The notes beneath the pieces were generated by a model. It saw only the letters and a program-made list of their open reading frames with translations, was not told where the DNA came from and did no database searches. From positions 62,001-126,000 of the forward strand of contig NZ_BMQU01000008.1 in NCBI RefSeq assembly GCF_014648275.1: 64,000 bases of DNA, given 5' to 3'. This stretch comes from Pseudomonas laurentiana (GTDB lineage: Bacteria > Pseudomonadota > Gammaproteobacteria > Pseudomonadales > Pseudomonadaceae). Position 1 is the first letter of the stretch. Each line of letters opens with the position of its first letter. The translations under genes were made by a program, and so were the position numbers. Shown here in pieces: positions 21,671 to 29,015 of this stretch.

Positions 21671-22115
21671 CACAATCAGCTTCCGCCGGATGACCGAAGC
21701 GGACCTGGATGCCGTACTGAAGATCGAATATGCCGCCTTCAGTCACCCCTGGACCCGAGGGATCTTTCTCGACGGGCTAAAATCCTATGAGATCTGGTTG
21801 ATGTTCGAGGGCGGGCAGCAGGTGGGGCACGGGGTGATCAACGTGATCATCGATGAGGCACACCTGCTCAACATCACGGTCAAACCGGAGAGCCAGGGGC
21901 GCGGCCTGGGTCTGCGCTTGCTCGAGCACTTGATGAAGCGCGCCTACGAGCTCAATGGTCGGGAATGTTTCCTCGAGGTGCGTGCCAGCAACCAGTCGGC
22001 CTACCGGCTGTATGAGCGCTATGGCTTCAACGAAGTGGGGCGGCGTCGAGATTATTACCCCATTGCCGGTGGTCGCGAGGATGCGCTGGTGATGGCCTGC
22101 ACGTTGATCGACTGA
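21663..22115 (+). CDS. rimI: Ribosomal protein S18 alanine N-acetyltransferase
   Basis: A 150-residue GNAT enzyme that acetylates the N-terminal alanine of S18 (and possibly other proteins). The acetyl-CoA pyrophosphate motif is QGRGLG at about 78-83, with NITVKPESQGRG before it. ASNQSAYRLYERYGFNEVG is the RimI signature and RRDYYP completes the fold. The start overlaps the holD-like stop by 8 bases, so the two are co-translated. Confidence 0.93.
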   Translation: MSDTISFRRMTEADLDAVLKIEYAAFSHPWTRGIFLDGLKSYEIWLMFEGGQQVGHGVINVIIDEAHLLNITVKPESQGRGLGLRLLEHLMKRAYELNGRECFLEVRASNQSAYRLYERYGFNEVGRRRDYYPIAGGREDALVMACTLID

Positions 22116-22191
22116 AGGCCGTTTCATGTTGGGCGTGACCTGTTCGGCGTGGCGCCTGTCAGAGACTGCGGATCATCTATGAGGCTTGAAC

Positions 22192-22830
22192 ATGCACGAC
22201 CTACAAGAACTGATTGATAACAACGCCCGCTGGGCCGATGCAATCAAACAGGAAGATCCGGAGTTTTTCGCCAAGCTGGCACGCCAGCAAACGCCTGAAT
22301 TCCTGTGGATCGGTTGCTCGGATGCGCGCGTACCGGCCAACGAAATCGTCGGCATGCTGCCCGGCGATCTGTTTGTTCACCGTAACGTTGCCAACGTGGT
22401 GCTGCACACCGACCTGAACTGCTTGTCGGTGATCCAGTACGCCGTAGACGTGCTCAAGGTCAAACACATTCTGGTCACCGGCCACTATGGCTGTGGCGGT
22501 GTGCGGGCCTCGATGCAGGATCGCCAGCTGGGCCTGATCGACGGCTGGCTGCGTTCGATCCGTGACCTTTACTACGAGAACCGCGTGGCGCTTTCGCAGT
22601 TGGCCACCGAGGAAGAGCAGGTGGACCGCCTTTGCGAACTGAACGTGATTCAGCAGGTGGCCAACGTTGCTCATACCAGCATCGTTCAGAACGCCTGGCA
22701 TCGTGGGCAGAGCCTGTCGGTGCATGGCTGCATCTACGGCATCAAGGATGGCCGCTGGAAGAGTCTCAACACGACCATCAGCGGCTTTGAGCAGTTGCCG
22801 CCGCAGTACCGTCTGCGCCCACAGGACTGA
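22192..22830 (+). CDS. can: Beta-class carbonic anhydrase
   Basis: A 212-residue zinc enzyme interconverting CO2 and bicarbonate in the cytosol. The zinc ligands are C42 (WIGCSDARVPANEIV), H98 and C101 (VTGHYGCGGV); the D44-R46 dyad is present. The start ATG at 22192 follows a GAGG-containing leader. The in-frame TTG two codons upstream is less likely. It ends in a long hairpin shared with the convergent gene. Confidence 0.95.
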   Translation: MHDLQELIDNNARWADAIKQEDPEFFAKLARQQTPEFLWIGCSDARVPANEIVGMLPGDLFVHRNVANVVLHTDLNCLSVIQYAVDVLKVKHILVTGHYGCGGVRASMQDRQLGLIDGWLRSIRDLYYENRVALSQLATEEEQVDRLCELNVIQQVANVAHTSIVQNAWHRGQSLSVHGCIYGIKDGRWKSLNTTISGFEQLPPQYRLRPQD

Positions 22831-22838
22831 CCTTGGTC

Positions 22839-22869
22839 GCCTCATTGTCGGCGTTGCCGACAATGAGGC
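22839..22869. terminator. Bidirectional hairpin between can and the secreted unknown
   Basis: A perfect 14-bp stem (gcctcattgtcggc / gccgacaatgaggc) with a 3-nt loop, nine bases after the can stop and nine before the end of the converging gene. No T tract. Confidence 0.6.
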
Positions 22870-22877
22870 TTGAGCGA

Positions 22878-24047
22878 TCAGCTGTCTTCCAGAGGCTGCT
22901 GTAGCGTTTGCAAACGGCGTCTTACCGCGTCGGTGTTACATTTGGCTGCAGCCTGTTCCGGGCTCATTTCCCGAATTGAACGGTAGAACAACTCGCACGT
23001 CTGCGTCTTCGCGGTGACCTGCCATTTCTGCGTACAGGCATTCAGCGTGGCCTTGGCATCAGCCTTGGGGTTGTTGCCCATGCCAGCCTGCCAGCAGGCA
23101 GCGCTGAGGTCCTGGCCCATCATCTTCAAACCCGCCGCATCTGCCTGGTCCTGGTTGCCTTCGTGGTTGGCTTTGTCGGCGGTGTACCAAATGGCGCTGG
23201 GGTGGTTTGAGCCCAGTACCGGTACGTGTTGCCCGGTCGTCGGGCTGATGCTCACCAGGCCCAGTACGTTCAAGCGTTGGCCATAGGTCTGCTCTATCCA
23301 GGTACGCACGGGTGAACCAAATGCCACCATCGGCAGCGAGTCCCCCCTGGCGTTGCGGGTAACCTCTTTGACCATGCTCGTCTGGTAGTCATTGAAGTAC
23401 CCGTAGGTGCCCTCCAGCGCCTTGCCGGCAGTGGCTGGGGCGGCAATCGGGGCAATATCGACGATGGTCTGGAAGGCCGGCGTGTTATCCACAGGTACAC
23501 CATTGACACTCAGCAGGTACGCCCAGCGATCAGTGGTGTTCGAGCGCAGGTAATCTTGTGCCTGGGTTAGCGAATAGTCTGGCGGAAAGTGCAGCAACTC
23601 GATGCTGCGGCGGTTTTCAAGGGCCATGCCCAATGGCAGGAACAGCAGCCAGTTGTAGGCCCACTTGCCATCGCGGTTGAGTTGGCTGGCGCCTTGGTAA
23701 GCGAGTTCGCCATTGTCGAGCAGACGCTCCAGTGGTTCGCCATAGGTGGCGGGGACGTCTGTAATGTCGGCATACAGGGTGTCATTGTCTCTATTCACCC
23801 TGACCGTCGCTTGGCTGTAGCCGTCTCGCGCTACGCTCTGCTTCAGGTAGTGCTCGACCGTCTGTTCCAGGGTCCAGTCTCGCAAGCAGATGACGCTGCA
23901 GTTGTTAGGGTAGGCAAACAACCTGCTGACCCGTTGCTGATCTCCCAGGGTGACTCGGGTGTCCGCCTGTGGTGTGGTGCTCAAGGCCAAGGCGCACAGC
24001 CCGAGTGCCAAGGGTAGTACAGTGGTTTTGCGCGTCTTTGACTCCAT
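22878..24047 (-). CDS. Exported protein of unknown function with several cysteines
   Basis: A 389-residue protein with a signal peptide (about 1-29, LPLALGLCALALSTTPQADT). The mature part has NNCSVICLRDWTLEQTVEHY near 48-67, giving a close Cys pair, and further Cys near the C-terminus (SAACWQAG, LNACTQKW, TQTCELFY, AAKCNTDA). This suggests disulfides in the periplasm or outside. The family is not recognised and no catalytic motif stands out. It is divergent from the M15 peptidase gene 74 bases away, so the two may share a promoter region. Confidence 0.7.
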   Translation of the reverse strand: MESKTRKTTVLPLALGLCALALSTTPQADTRVTLGDQQRVSRLFAYPNNCSVICLRDWTLEQTVEHYLKQSVARDGYSQATVRVNRDNDTLYADITDVPATYGEPLERLLDNGELAYQGASQLNRDGKWAYNWLLFLPLGMALENRRSIELLHFPPDYSLTQAQDYLRSNTTDRWAYLLSVNGVPVDNTPAFQTIVDIAPIAAPATAGKALEGTYGYFNDYQTSMVKEVTRNARGDSLPMVAFGSPVRTWIEQTYGQRLNVLGLVSISPTTGQHVPVLGSNHPSAIWYTADKANHEGNQDQADAAGLKMMGQDLSAACWQAGMGNNPKADAKATLNACTQKWQVTAKTQTCELFYRSIREMSPEQAAAKCNTDAVRRRLQTLQQPLEDS

Positions 24048-24121
24048 GCCAGCGGCCTCTCTCCTTTGGGTAGTCGAGCCATACTGTAGGCATTGCTGTG
24101 GGCTTGGGAAGTGGAGCGTTT

Positions 24122-24724
24122 ATGCGGGTGATACTGCGCAAGGTGGCGCTGTCTGTGATCGGTTTGTGGTTCGGTACGCTGGGTGCGTATGCCGACGAGC
24201 GCGATGTGCGCGTGTTCGCCCTCTGGGCTGGCGATCATGAGACGCGAGCATTCCGTGACATGCTGGTCGAGGCGCGCCTCTATGGCAGGGTTCCAATACA
24301 TGAGTTGCTGCGTTCGGCCAGCGACTGGCAGCTGTGTGCTGCGGAGCCATTCGCGGTACCGCCCGTGGGGCAATGGCCCGCTGTACGCTCGACCCTGCAA
24401 CTGCTCAAGGTCCTGGGTGACCAGCGTGTCCTGAGCCGTTATGAGGTTGTTTCGGCGTACCGTAATTCCACACTCAATACGTGTGCCGGTGGCGCTGTTG
24501 GCAGCGCACACACCCGCGCGTTTGCGGTTGACCTGTTGTTGCCCCTTGGTGCCGATCCCGCGCCGTTGTGCCGTTTCTGGCAAACCCAAGGCGCTGCCTG
24601 GAACATGGGGCTGGGGCGCTACCCTACGGGGCGGATCCATATTGATACGGCCGGCTATCGGACCTGGGGTGGGGATTTCAGCTCAGGTTCATCGTTTTGC
24701 CAGCGTCTTGTGACTGCGCCGTGA
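24122..24724 (+). CDS. Peptidase M15A-type (D-Ala-D-Ala carboxypeptidase-like) exported protein
   Basis: A 200-residue protein with a signal peptide (VILRKVALSVIGLWFGTLGA YADE, start 24122). The M15A motifs are in order: VVSAYRNSTLNTCAGGAVGS, then SAHTRAFAVDLLLP (zinc His and Asp of SxHxxGxAxD, with Ala for Gly), then GRIHIDTAG (second zinc His). It probably trims murein peptides in the periplasm. The last 47 bases overlap the 3' end of the opposite-strand LysR gene. Confidence 0.82.
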   Translation: MRVILRKVALSVIGLWFGTLGAYADERDVRVFALWAGDHETRAFRDMLVEARLYGRVPIHELLRSASDWQLCAAEPFAVPPVGQWPAVRSTLQLLKVLGDQRVLSRYEVVSAYRNSTLNTCAGGAVGSAHTRAFAVDLLLPLGADPAPLCRFWQTQGAAWNMGLGRYPTGRIHIDTAGYRTWGGDFSSGSSFCQRLVTAP

Positions 24725-25556
24725 TCCACTCAGCGAAGCGTCGATACATGGCGTGCTCGGCAATGGGCTGGGGGCAGAGCAGGTAATACGCGGAACCGTC
24801 CTTGATAAAGCCCTGAGGCGCCTGCAACTGCCCGGCCGCGATTTCGTCCTGCACCATCAGGAACGAGGCCATTGCCAGTCCCAGTCCGGCCACTGCAGCC
24901 TGGATGCACAGGTAGAAATGCTCATAGTCGGCTCGGCTGCAGTCCTTGGCGGACTGGTTGCTCAGGCGTAACCAGGTATTCCACGCATTGGGCCTTGAGC
25001 CCGTGTGCAGCAGTCGTTGCCCGACGAGTCCTTGTGTTGCCAGGGCGTTGTTGCCTACCGGGCCTACGCGTTCGTCACAGACCTTAACGGCGTCCAGGCC
25101 TTTGCTCCATGGGAAGTCATCGCGGCGCAGCGCGAGGTCAATACCGCTGCCGATAAAGTCCACTGGGCCGCCGGCCGCCACCAGATGGATGTGGATGTCT
25201 GGGTGCGCGGCATGGAAGGCCGGCAGGCGTGGAATCAGCCATTTCATGGCAATAGTCGGTTCGCAGGACAGCACCAGAACGTTTTCCCGCGCCTGTTGTT
25301 GCAGACGATAGACCGCACCTTCCAACTGCTCGAACAGCGACTGGGTGGTGCCATGCAGGGCGCGTCCGGCAGCCGTGAGGAAAATCGCCCGGTTGCGTCG
25401 CTCAAACAACTGCACCCCGAGGGACTCCTCCAGCAAGCGTATCTGCCGGCTGACCGCGCCATGGGTGACGTGCAGCAGTTCGGCGGCACGAACGAAACTT
25501 TCGGTTTGCGCCGCGACGTCGAAATAGCGGAAGGCGGAGAGGGCGGGCAGCTTCAT
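24678..25556 (-). CDS. LysR-family transcriptional regulator (GcvA-like)
   Basis: A 292-residue regulator. The N-terminal winged helix-turn-helix (about 1-65) has FVRAAELLHVTHGAVSRQIR and LEESLGVQLFERRNR, and the periplasmic-binding-like effector domain spans about 90-290 (LVLSCEPTIAMKWLIPRLPAF). The pattern is that of the GcvA/AmpR branch. The target is unknown: the gene to its right is the REP array and then a LysE exporter on the opposite strand, which it could regulate. Confidence 0.9.
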   Translation of the reverse strand: MKLPALSAFRYFDVAAQTESFVRAAELLHVTHGAVSRQIRLLEESLGVQLFERRNRAIFLTAAGRALHGTTQSLFEQLEGAVYRLQQQARENVLVLSCEPTIAMKWLIPRLPAFHAAHPDIHIHLVAAGGPVDFIGSGIDLALRRDDFPWSKGLDAVKVCDERVGPVGNNALATQGLVGQRLLHTGSRPNAWNTWLRLSNQSAKDCSRADYEHFYLCIQAAVAGLGLAMASFLMVQDEIAAGQLQAPQGFIKDGSAYYLLCPQPIAEHAMYRRFAEWITAQSQDAGKTMNLS

Positions 25557-25670
25557 ATCTGTGAGGAAAACTAGCGGATTTGTCGCACTATAAATCGCTT
25601 TTTAGCCACAACGAAGCTTTCGATAATACGCGCCGTACAGAGCAGATTCTCTGTGGGGTTCAGGCATTCG

Positions 25671-26205
25671 CGGTGCTTGCATCGTTGGCAAGCCAACTCC
25701 CACAGGGAACAGCGCAGAGCACTGCTTTTCTGTGGGATGCAGGCTTGCCTGCGATGGTGTCGGCGGTGTGTCAGCAACTGCGCGGTGCTTGCATCGTTGG
25801 CAAGCCAACTCCCACAGGGAACGGCGCAGAGCACTGCTTTTCTGTGGGATGCAGGCTTGCCTGCGATGGCGTCGGCGCAGTGTCAGCAACTGCGCGGTGC
25901 CTGCATCGTTGGCAAGCCAACTCCCACAGGGATCGGCGCAGAGCACTGCTTTTCTGTGGGATGCAGGCTTGCCTGCGATGGCGTCGGCGCAGTGTCAGCA
26001 ACTGCGCGGTGCCTGCATCGTTGGCAAGCCAACTCCCACAGGGATCGGCGCAGAGCACTGCTTTTCTGTGGGATGCAGGCTTGCCTGCGATGGTGTCGGC
26101 GGGGTGTCAGCAACTGCGCGGTGCTTGCATCGTTGGCAAGCCAACTCCCACAGGGATCGGCGCAGAACACTGCATTTTCTGTGGGAGCAGGCTTGCCTGC
26201 GATGG
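25671..26205. repeat. Five-copy tandem array of a 112-bp REP doublet (BIME-like)
   Basis: The core gcatcgttggcaagccaac recurs with its C at 25680, 25792, 25904, 26016 and 26128, exactly 112 bp apart each time. Each unit holds a left REP (ggcaagccaactcccacag) and an inverted right REP (ctgtgggatgcaggcttgcc), then gcgatgg and a spacer (gtcggcg..gtgtcagcaactgcg). Units differ by a few bases only; the last diverges after aacactgcattttctg. The unit has no stop in most frames and 112 = 3x37+1, which creates long false reading frames on both strands. It fills the 725-base gap between LysR and the LysE gene. Confidence 0.92.
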
Positions 26206-26281
26206 CTTGGTGCGGGCATCAGTGCCCGCTGCCCGAGCAGAGAGCATCTGTGCATTTTACTAGCAGATAGAGGCGCTTTAC

Positions 26282-26899
26282 GTGAATGAGTTGATTGCTG
26301 TTGCCCTGTTCACTGTTCTGGCGGTGATCAGCCCCGGTGCGGACTTTGCCATGGTCACGCGCAGCAGTTACGCCTTCGGCCGCAAGGCCGGTCTCATGGC
26401 GGCGTTGGGGATTGCCTGTGGCGTGCAGGTGCATGTGTTGTACACCGTGCTGGGGGTCGCGTTGATCATCAGCCAATCACCGTTGCTGTTTTTGGCGATG
26501 AAGGCGTTGGGTGCTGGCTACTTGATCTACCTGGGCTACAAATCCCTCACCAACACACAGCGTGTCGCGCTGGGGGATAATGACGGCTCCAGTCGTTTGG
26601 GTGTGTTCGCTGCATTCCGCTCGGGCTTTCTGACCAACGCCCTGAACCCCAAGACCATGCTCTTTGTGGTCAGCGCCTATACCCAGGTGGTGCAGGCGGA
26701 CAGCTCGCTGGTGACCGACCTTGGCTATGGCTTCTTCATGTCCTTCGCCCATTGGGTGTGGTTCAGCCTGGTGGCCGTCTTTTTCTCCAGCGACGCCTTG
26801 CGGCGCACGATGCTCGATCGTCAGGGGCTGGTGGACAAGGTGATTGGCATGGCGTTGATAGGCCTTGGGGTGGCGGTGGTATTTGCCGGTGTTCGCTAG
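26282..26899 (+). CDS. LysE/RhtB-family amino-acid exporter
   Basis: A 205-residue inner-membrane protein with six predicted hydrophobic spans. The family N-terminus VLAVISPGADFAMVTRSS (PGP/PGA motif near 18-21) is followed by GRKAGLMAALGIACG, and LTNALNPKTMLFVVSAY is the second-half signature. It exports amino acids or related metabolites; the substrate cannot be read from sequence. The start is GTG at 26282. The REP array lies immediately upstream, so its promoter must lie in the short space after 26205 or within the last repeat. Confidence 0.9.
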   Translation: MNELIAVALFTVLAVISPGADFAMVTRSSYAFGRKAGLMAALGIACGVQVHVLYTVLGVALIISQSPLLFLAMKALGAGYLIYLGYKSLTNTQRVALGDNDGSSRLGVFAAFRSGFLTNALNPKTMLFVVSAYTQVVQADSSLVTDLGYGFFMSFAHWVWFSLVAVFFSSDALRRTMLDRQGLVDKVIGMALIGLGVAVVFAGVR

Positions 26900-27113
26900 T
26901 GTGGGGTAACGAACCTTGTTCGGTGCTTGATGTTGGCGTGGGCAGGTATCGATGGGGTGCGGGCGAGTGCGGGGTTGGAGTGCTTCTGGCTTTTCGCGCG
27001 TTGCTGCTAGAAAGAATTAACGGTGGACCTACCTGCCTTGGACGAGCTACCGCAGCCAGCATGTTATGCGTTGTCGGGGTGGGTGATCTTGCCGGTACTT
27101 TTTCGCGGGCAAG

Positions 27114-27146
27114 AAAAAAGGGCTTACCTTGCGGTAAGCCCTTTTT
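27114..27146 (-). terminator. Terminator of tRNA-Met
   Basis: Stem gggcttacc / ggtaagccc, 4-nt loop, with A6 on the left and T5 on the right. On the minus strand the T6 tract follows the tRNA 3' end directly. It could work in both directions. The 250 bases between the LysE gene and here hold nothing else I can support. Confidence 0.85.
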
Positions 27147-27152
27147 AGTACT

Positions 27153-27229
27153 TGGTGGCTACACAGGGACTTGAACCCCGGACCCCAGCATTATGAATGC
27201 TATGCTCTAACCAACTGAGCTATGTAGCC
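27153..27229 (-). tRNA. tRNA-Met (CAT), elongator type
   Basis: The minus strand folds as a full cloverleaf: acceptor GGCTACA/TGTAGCC, D arm GCTC..GAGC, anticodon arm TAGCA-TTCATAA-TGCTG with anticodon CAT, and T arm CGGGG-TTCAAGT-CCCTG. It has discriminator A and an encoded CCA (27153-27155). The first acceptor pair G-C marks it as elongator rather than initiator tRNA. Confidence 0.95.
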
Positions 27230-27370
27230 AAGTGGCGCGCATTATTCCCCTGAAACGAATGTCTGTCAACACCTGTTTCTAAAAAAAATTCACGCGTGAT
27301 CAATTGCTTAGCCATTTCAACCTGTCAGGCCTGTATTACATGAAAAGCATGGTGCTTTGCTTAAAGGATT

Positions 27371-27397
27371 CCGGATAATTGGATCCCAATTTTCCGG
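27371..27397. promoter_or_regulatory. Operator-like dyad in front of the fosmidomycin-resistance-type MFS gene
   Basis: CCGGATAATTGG and CCAATTTTCCGG are reverse complements at 11 of 12 positions around a 3-base centre (ATC). The element ends 15 bases before the ATG. It could be a repressor operator (the TTGG..CCAA core recalls GntR/FCD sites) or an mRNA hairpin over the translation start. Confidence 0.55.
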
Positions 27398-27412
27398 ATG
27401 GAACGCATTCCC

Positions 27413-28630
27413 ATGGCCTTGAGCAGTGCCCAGTCCAGTTCGCCTTCTGCCTTAGCAAGCACCCAAAGCAGCCCACTGGTGATGCGAATCATCGCCGCCT
27501 GCGCGCTGGCGCACCTGATCAATGACCTGATCCAGGCCGTGCTGCCGTCGATCTACCCGCTACTCAAGGCTAATTACGGGCTGAGCTTCGCCCAGATCGG
27601 TTTGATCACCCTGACATTCCAGATCACGGCCTCGTTGTTGCAGCCTTGGGTGGGCTTTTACACCGACCGCAAACCCATGCCCAACCTGTTGCCGCTGGGC
27701 ACGCTGTGTACGCTGGTCGGTATTGTGATGCTGGCGTTCGTCGGCAGTTTTTCGATGATCCTGCTGGCCTCGGCGCTGATTGGCATTGGCTCCTCGACGT
27801 TCCATCCCGAGACCTCACGCATTGCCCGGCTCGCGTCGGGTGGCCGCTACGGGCTGGCACAGTCGACCTTCCAGGTGGGCGGTAACGCAGGGTCGGCGTT
27901 TGGGCCGTTGTTGGCCGCAGCGATCGTGATTCCGTTCGGGCAGGGCAATGTGGCCTGGTTCGGCCTGTTTGCGGTATTTGCCTTGCTGGTGACCTACGGG
28001 CTGAGCCGCTGGTACCGCGAGCACCTGAACCTGTTCAAGGCCAGGCAAGGCCAGCGTGCGAGCCATGGCCTTTCCCGTCAGCGGGTCATCGGCGCCCTTG
28101 TGGTGTTGGGGCTGCTGGTGTTCTCCAAGTACTTCTACATGTCCAGCTTCACCAGCTATTTCACCTTCTACTTGATCGAAAAGTTCGACCTGTCGGTCGC
28201 CCGTTCGCAGTTGTACCTGTTCCTGTTCCTGGGGGCGGTCGCGGCGGGTACCTTCTTTGGCGGGCCGATCGGGGACCGGATCGGGCGCAAGGCGGTGATC
28301 TGGTTTTCGATCCTCGGTGTTGCGCCATTCACCCTGCTGCTGCCCTATGTCGATCTGTTCTGGACCAGTGTGCTCAGCATGATCATCGGCTTCATCCTGG
28401 CCTCGGCCTTTTCGGCCATCGTGGTTTACGCCCAGGAGCTGGTGCCGGGTAATGTCGGGATGATCGCCGGGATCTTCTTCGGCCTGATGTTCGGTTTTGG
28501 CGGTATCGGCGCGGCGCTGCTGGGTTACCTGGCCGATAGCCATGGGATCGAGTATGTCTACAGCCTCTGCTCGTACCTGCCGCTGTTCGGCCTGCTGGCG
28601 ATCCTGCTGCCGTCCACAGGCAAGCAGTGA
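27413..28630 (+). CDS. fsr: MFS transporter, fosmidomycin-resistance (Fsr) type
   Basis: A 405-residue, 12-span inner-membrane transporter. ACALAHLINDLIQAVLPSIY near 29-48 and GIGSSTFHPETSRIARLASG near 129-148 are typical of the Fsr family (HPE motif). GDRIGRKAVIWFSI is the second MFS motif A. The family exports fosmidomycin and other small compounds; the natural substrate is unknown. I chose MALSSAQ (27413); an in-frame ATG at 27398 directly abuts the dyad. The gene appears monocistronic. Confidence 0.87.
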   Translation: MALSSAQSSSPSALASTQSSPLVMRIIAACALAHLINDLIQAVLPSIYPLLKANYGLSFAQIGLITLTFQITASLLQPWVGFYTDRKPMPNLLPLGTLCTLVGIVMLAFVGSFSMILLASALIGIGSSTFHPETSRIARLASGGRYGLAQSTFQVGGNAGSAFGPLLAAAIVIPFGQGNVAWFGLFAVFALLVTYGLSRWYREHLNLFKARQGQRASHGLSRQRVIGALVVLGLLVFSKYFYMSSFTSYFTFYLIEKFDLSVARSQLYLFLFLGAVAAGTFFGGPIGDRIGRKAVIWFSILGVAPFTLLLPYVDLFWTSVLSMIIGFILASAFSAIVVYAQELVPGNVGMIAGIFFGLMFGFGGIGAALLGYLADSHGIEYVYSLCSYLPLFGLLAILLPSTGKQ

Positions 28631-28637
28631 GATTTGG

Positions 28638-28703
28638 CTGCGCTGCCAATCGTTACCGACCTTGGTGCTATTGCTCAGGCGTAACGATTGACGGGCAGCG
28701 CAG
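28638..28703 (+). other. Long imperfect hairpin between the two MFS genes
   Basis: CTGCGCTGCC-AATCGTTAC pairs with GTAACGATT-gacg-GGCAGCGCAG across a 24-nt loop: 19 base pairs with one 4-nt bulge. It starts eight bases after the fsr stop and its right arm covers the -35 element of the next promoter. It could be the fsr mRNA 3' structure, an operator for the next gene, or both. Confidence 0.55.
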
Positions 28704-28716
28704 GCTTCCCTAGAGT
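28688..28716 (+). promoter_or_regulatory. Sigma-70 promoter of the second MFS gene
   Basis: TTGACG (28688-28693), a 17-base spacer and TAGAGT (28711-28716) face the second MFS gene. The predicted leader is nearly 300 nt and contains a 47-codon reading frame and a further weak hairpin near 28891-28938. Confidence 0.65.
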
Positions 28717-28747
28717 GCCGCCCTTCATTTTCTCCAGTAGCCGAACC

Positions 28748-28891
28748 ATGAGCCGCTTCACCCGCCCTTACACGTTGATACAGCCTGTCATGCAGGCCGT
28801 AAGGCGTGACTGGCCGAGCGATACGGTGCTCAAGCGTCGGCGTAGCGTCCTGTTCGCCTTTACCTTTTCTCCGCCCGCCTGCCCCAACTGA
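28748..28891 (+). CDS. Possible 47-residue leader ORF
   Basis: ATG (MSRFTRPYTLIQPVMQAVRR...) to TGA, 47 codons, starting about 30 bases after the predicted promoter and ending 124 bases before the MFS start. It is basic (KRRR near residue 30) and ends FTFSPPACPN. No good Shine-Dalgarno precedes it. It may be a leader peptide, a small protein, or chance. It lies in the 385-base gap between the MFS genes, which otherwise holds only the hairpin and promoter. Confidence 0.35.
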   Translation: MSRFTRPYTLIQPVMQAVRRDWPSDTVLKRRRSVLFAFTFSPPACPN

Positions 28892-29015
28892 CAGGACGGA
28901 GGCGTGTGTGGTATTGCCACGCGTGCCTGTCCGCATCGAATACACACCTTTGTAGGTCATGCATGTGCGAGTGCAGGGATATGGCTATTCCTGCAGCAGT
29001 TGGTTTGGAGTAGAG

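Noticed and set aside
25671-26205. Possible CRISPR array (regular repeats)
   Set aside because: The whole 112-bp unit is repeated, including what would be spacers, and no cas gene is near.
25580-26289. Several long open frames on both strands (up to 227 codons)
   Set aside because: They are the same REP unit read in rotating frames; the 112-bp period is not a multiple of 3 and the peptides repeat cyclically. No ribosome-binding site or family resemblance.
26752-27174. 140-codon plus-strand frame after the LysE gene
   Set aside because: It starts inside the LysE gene in another frame and runs into the tRNA terminator; no protein-like pattern.
27153-27229. tRNA-Met as an integration site of a genomic island
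   Set aside because: No integrase and no direct repeat of the tRNA 3' end was found in the flanking sequence.
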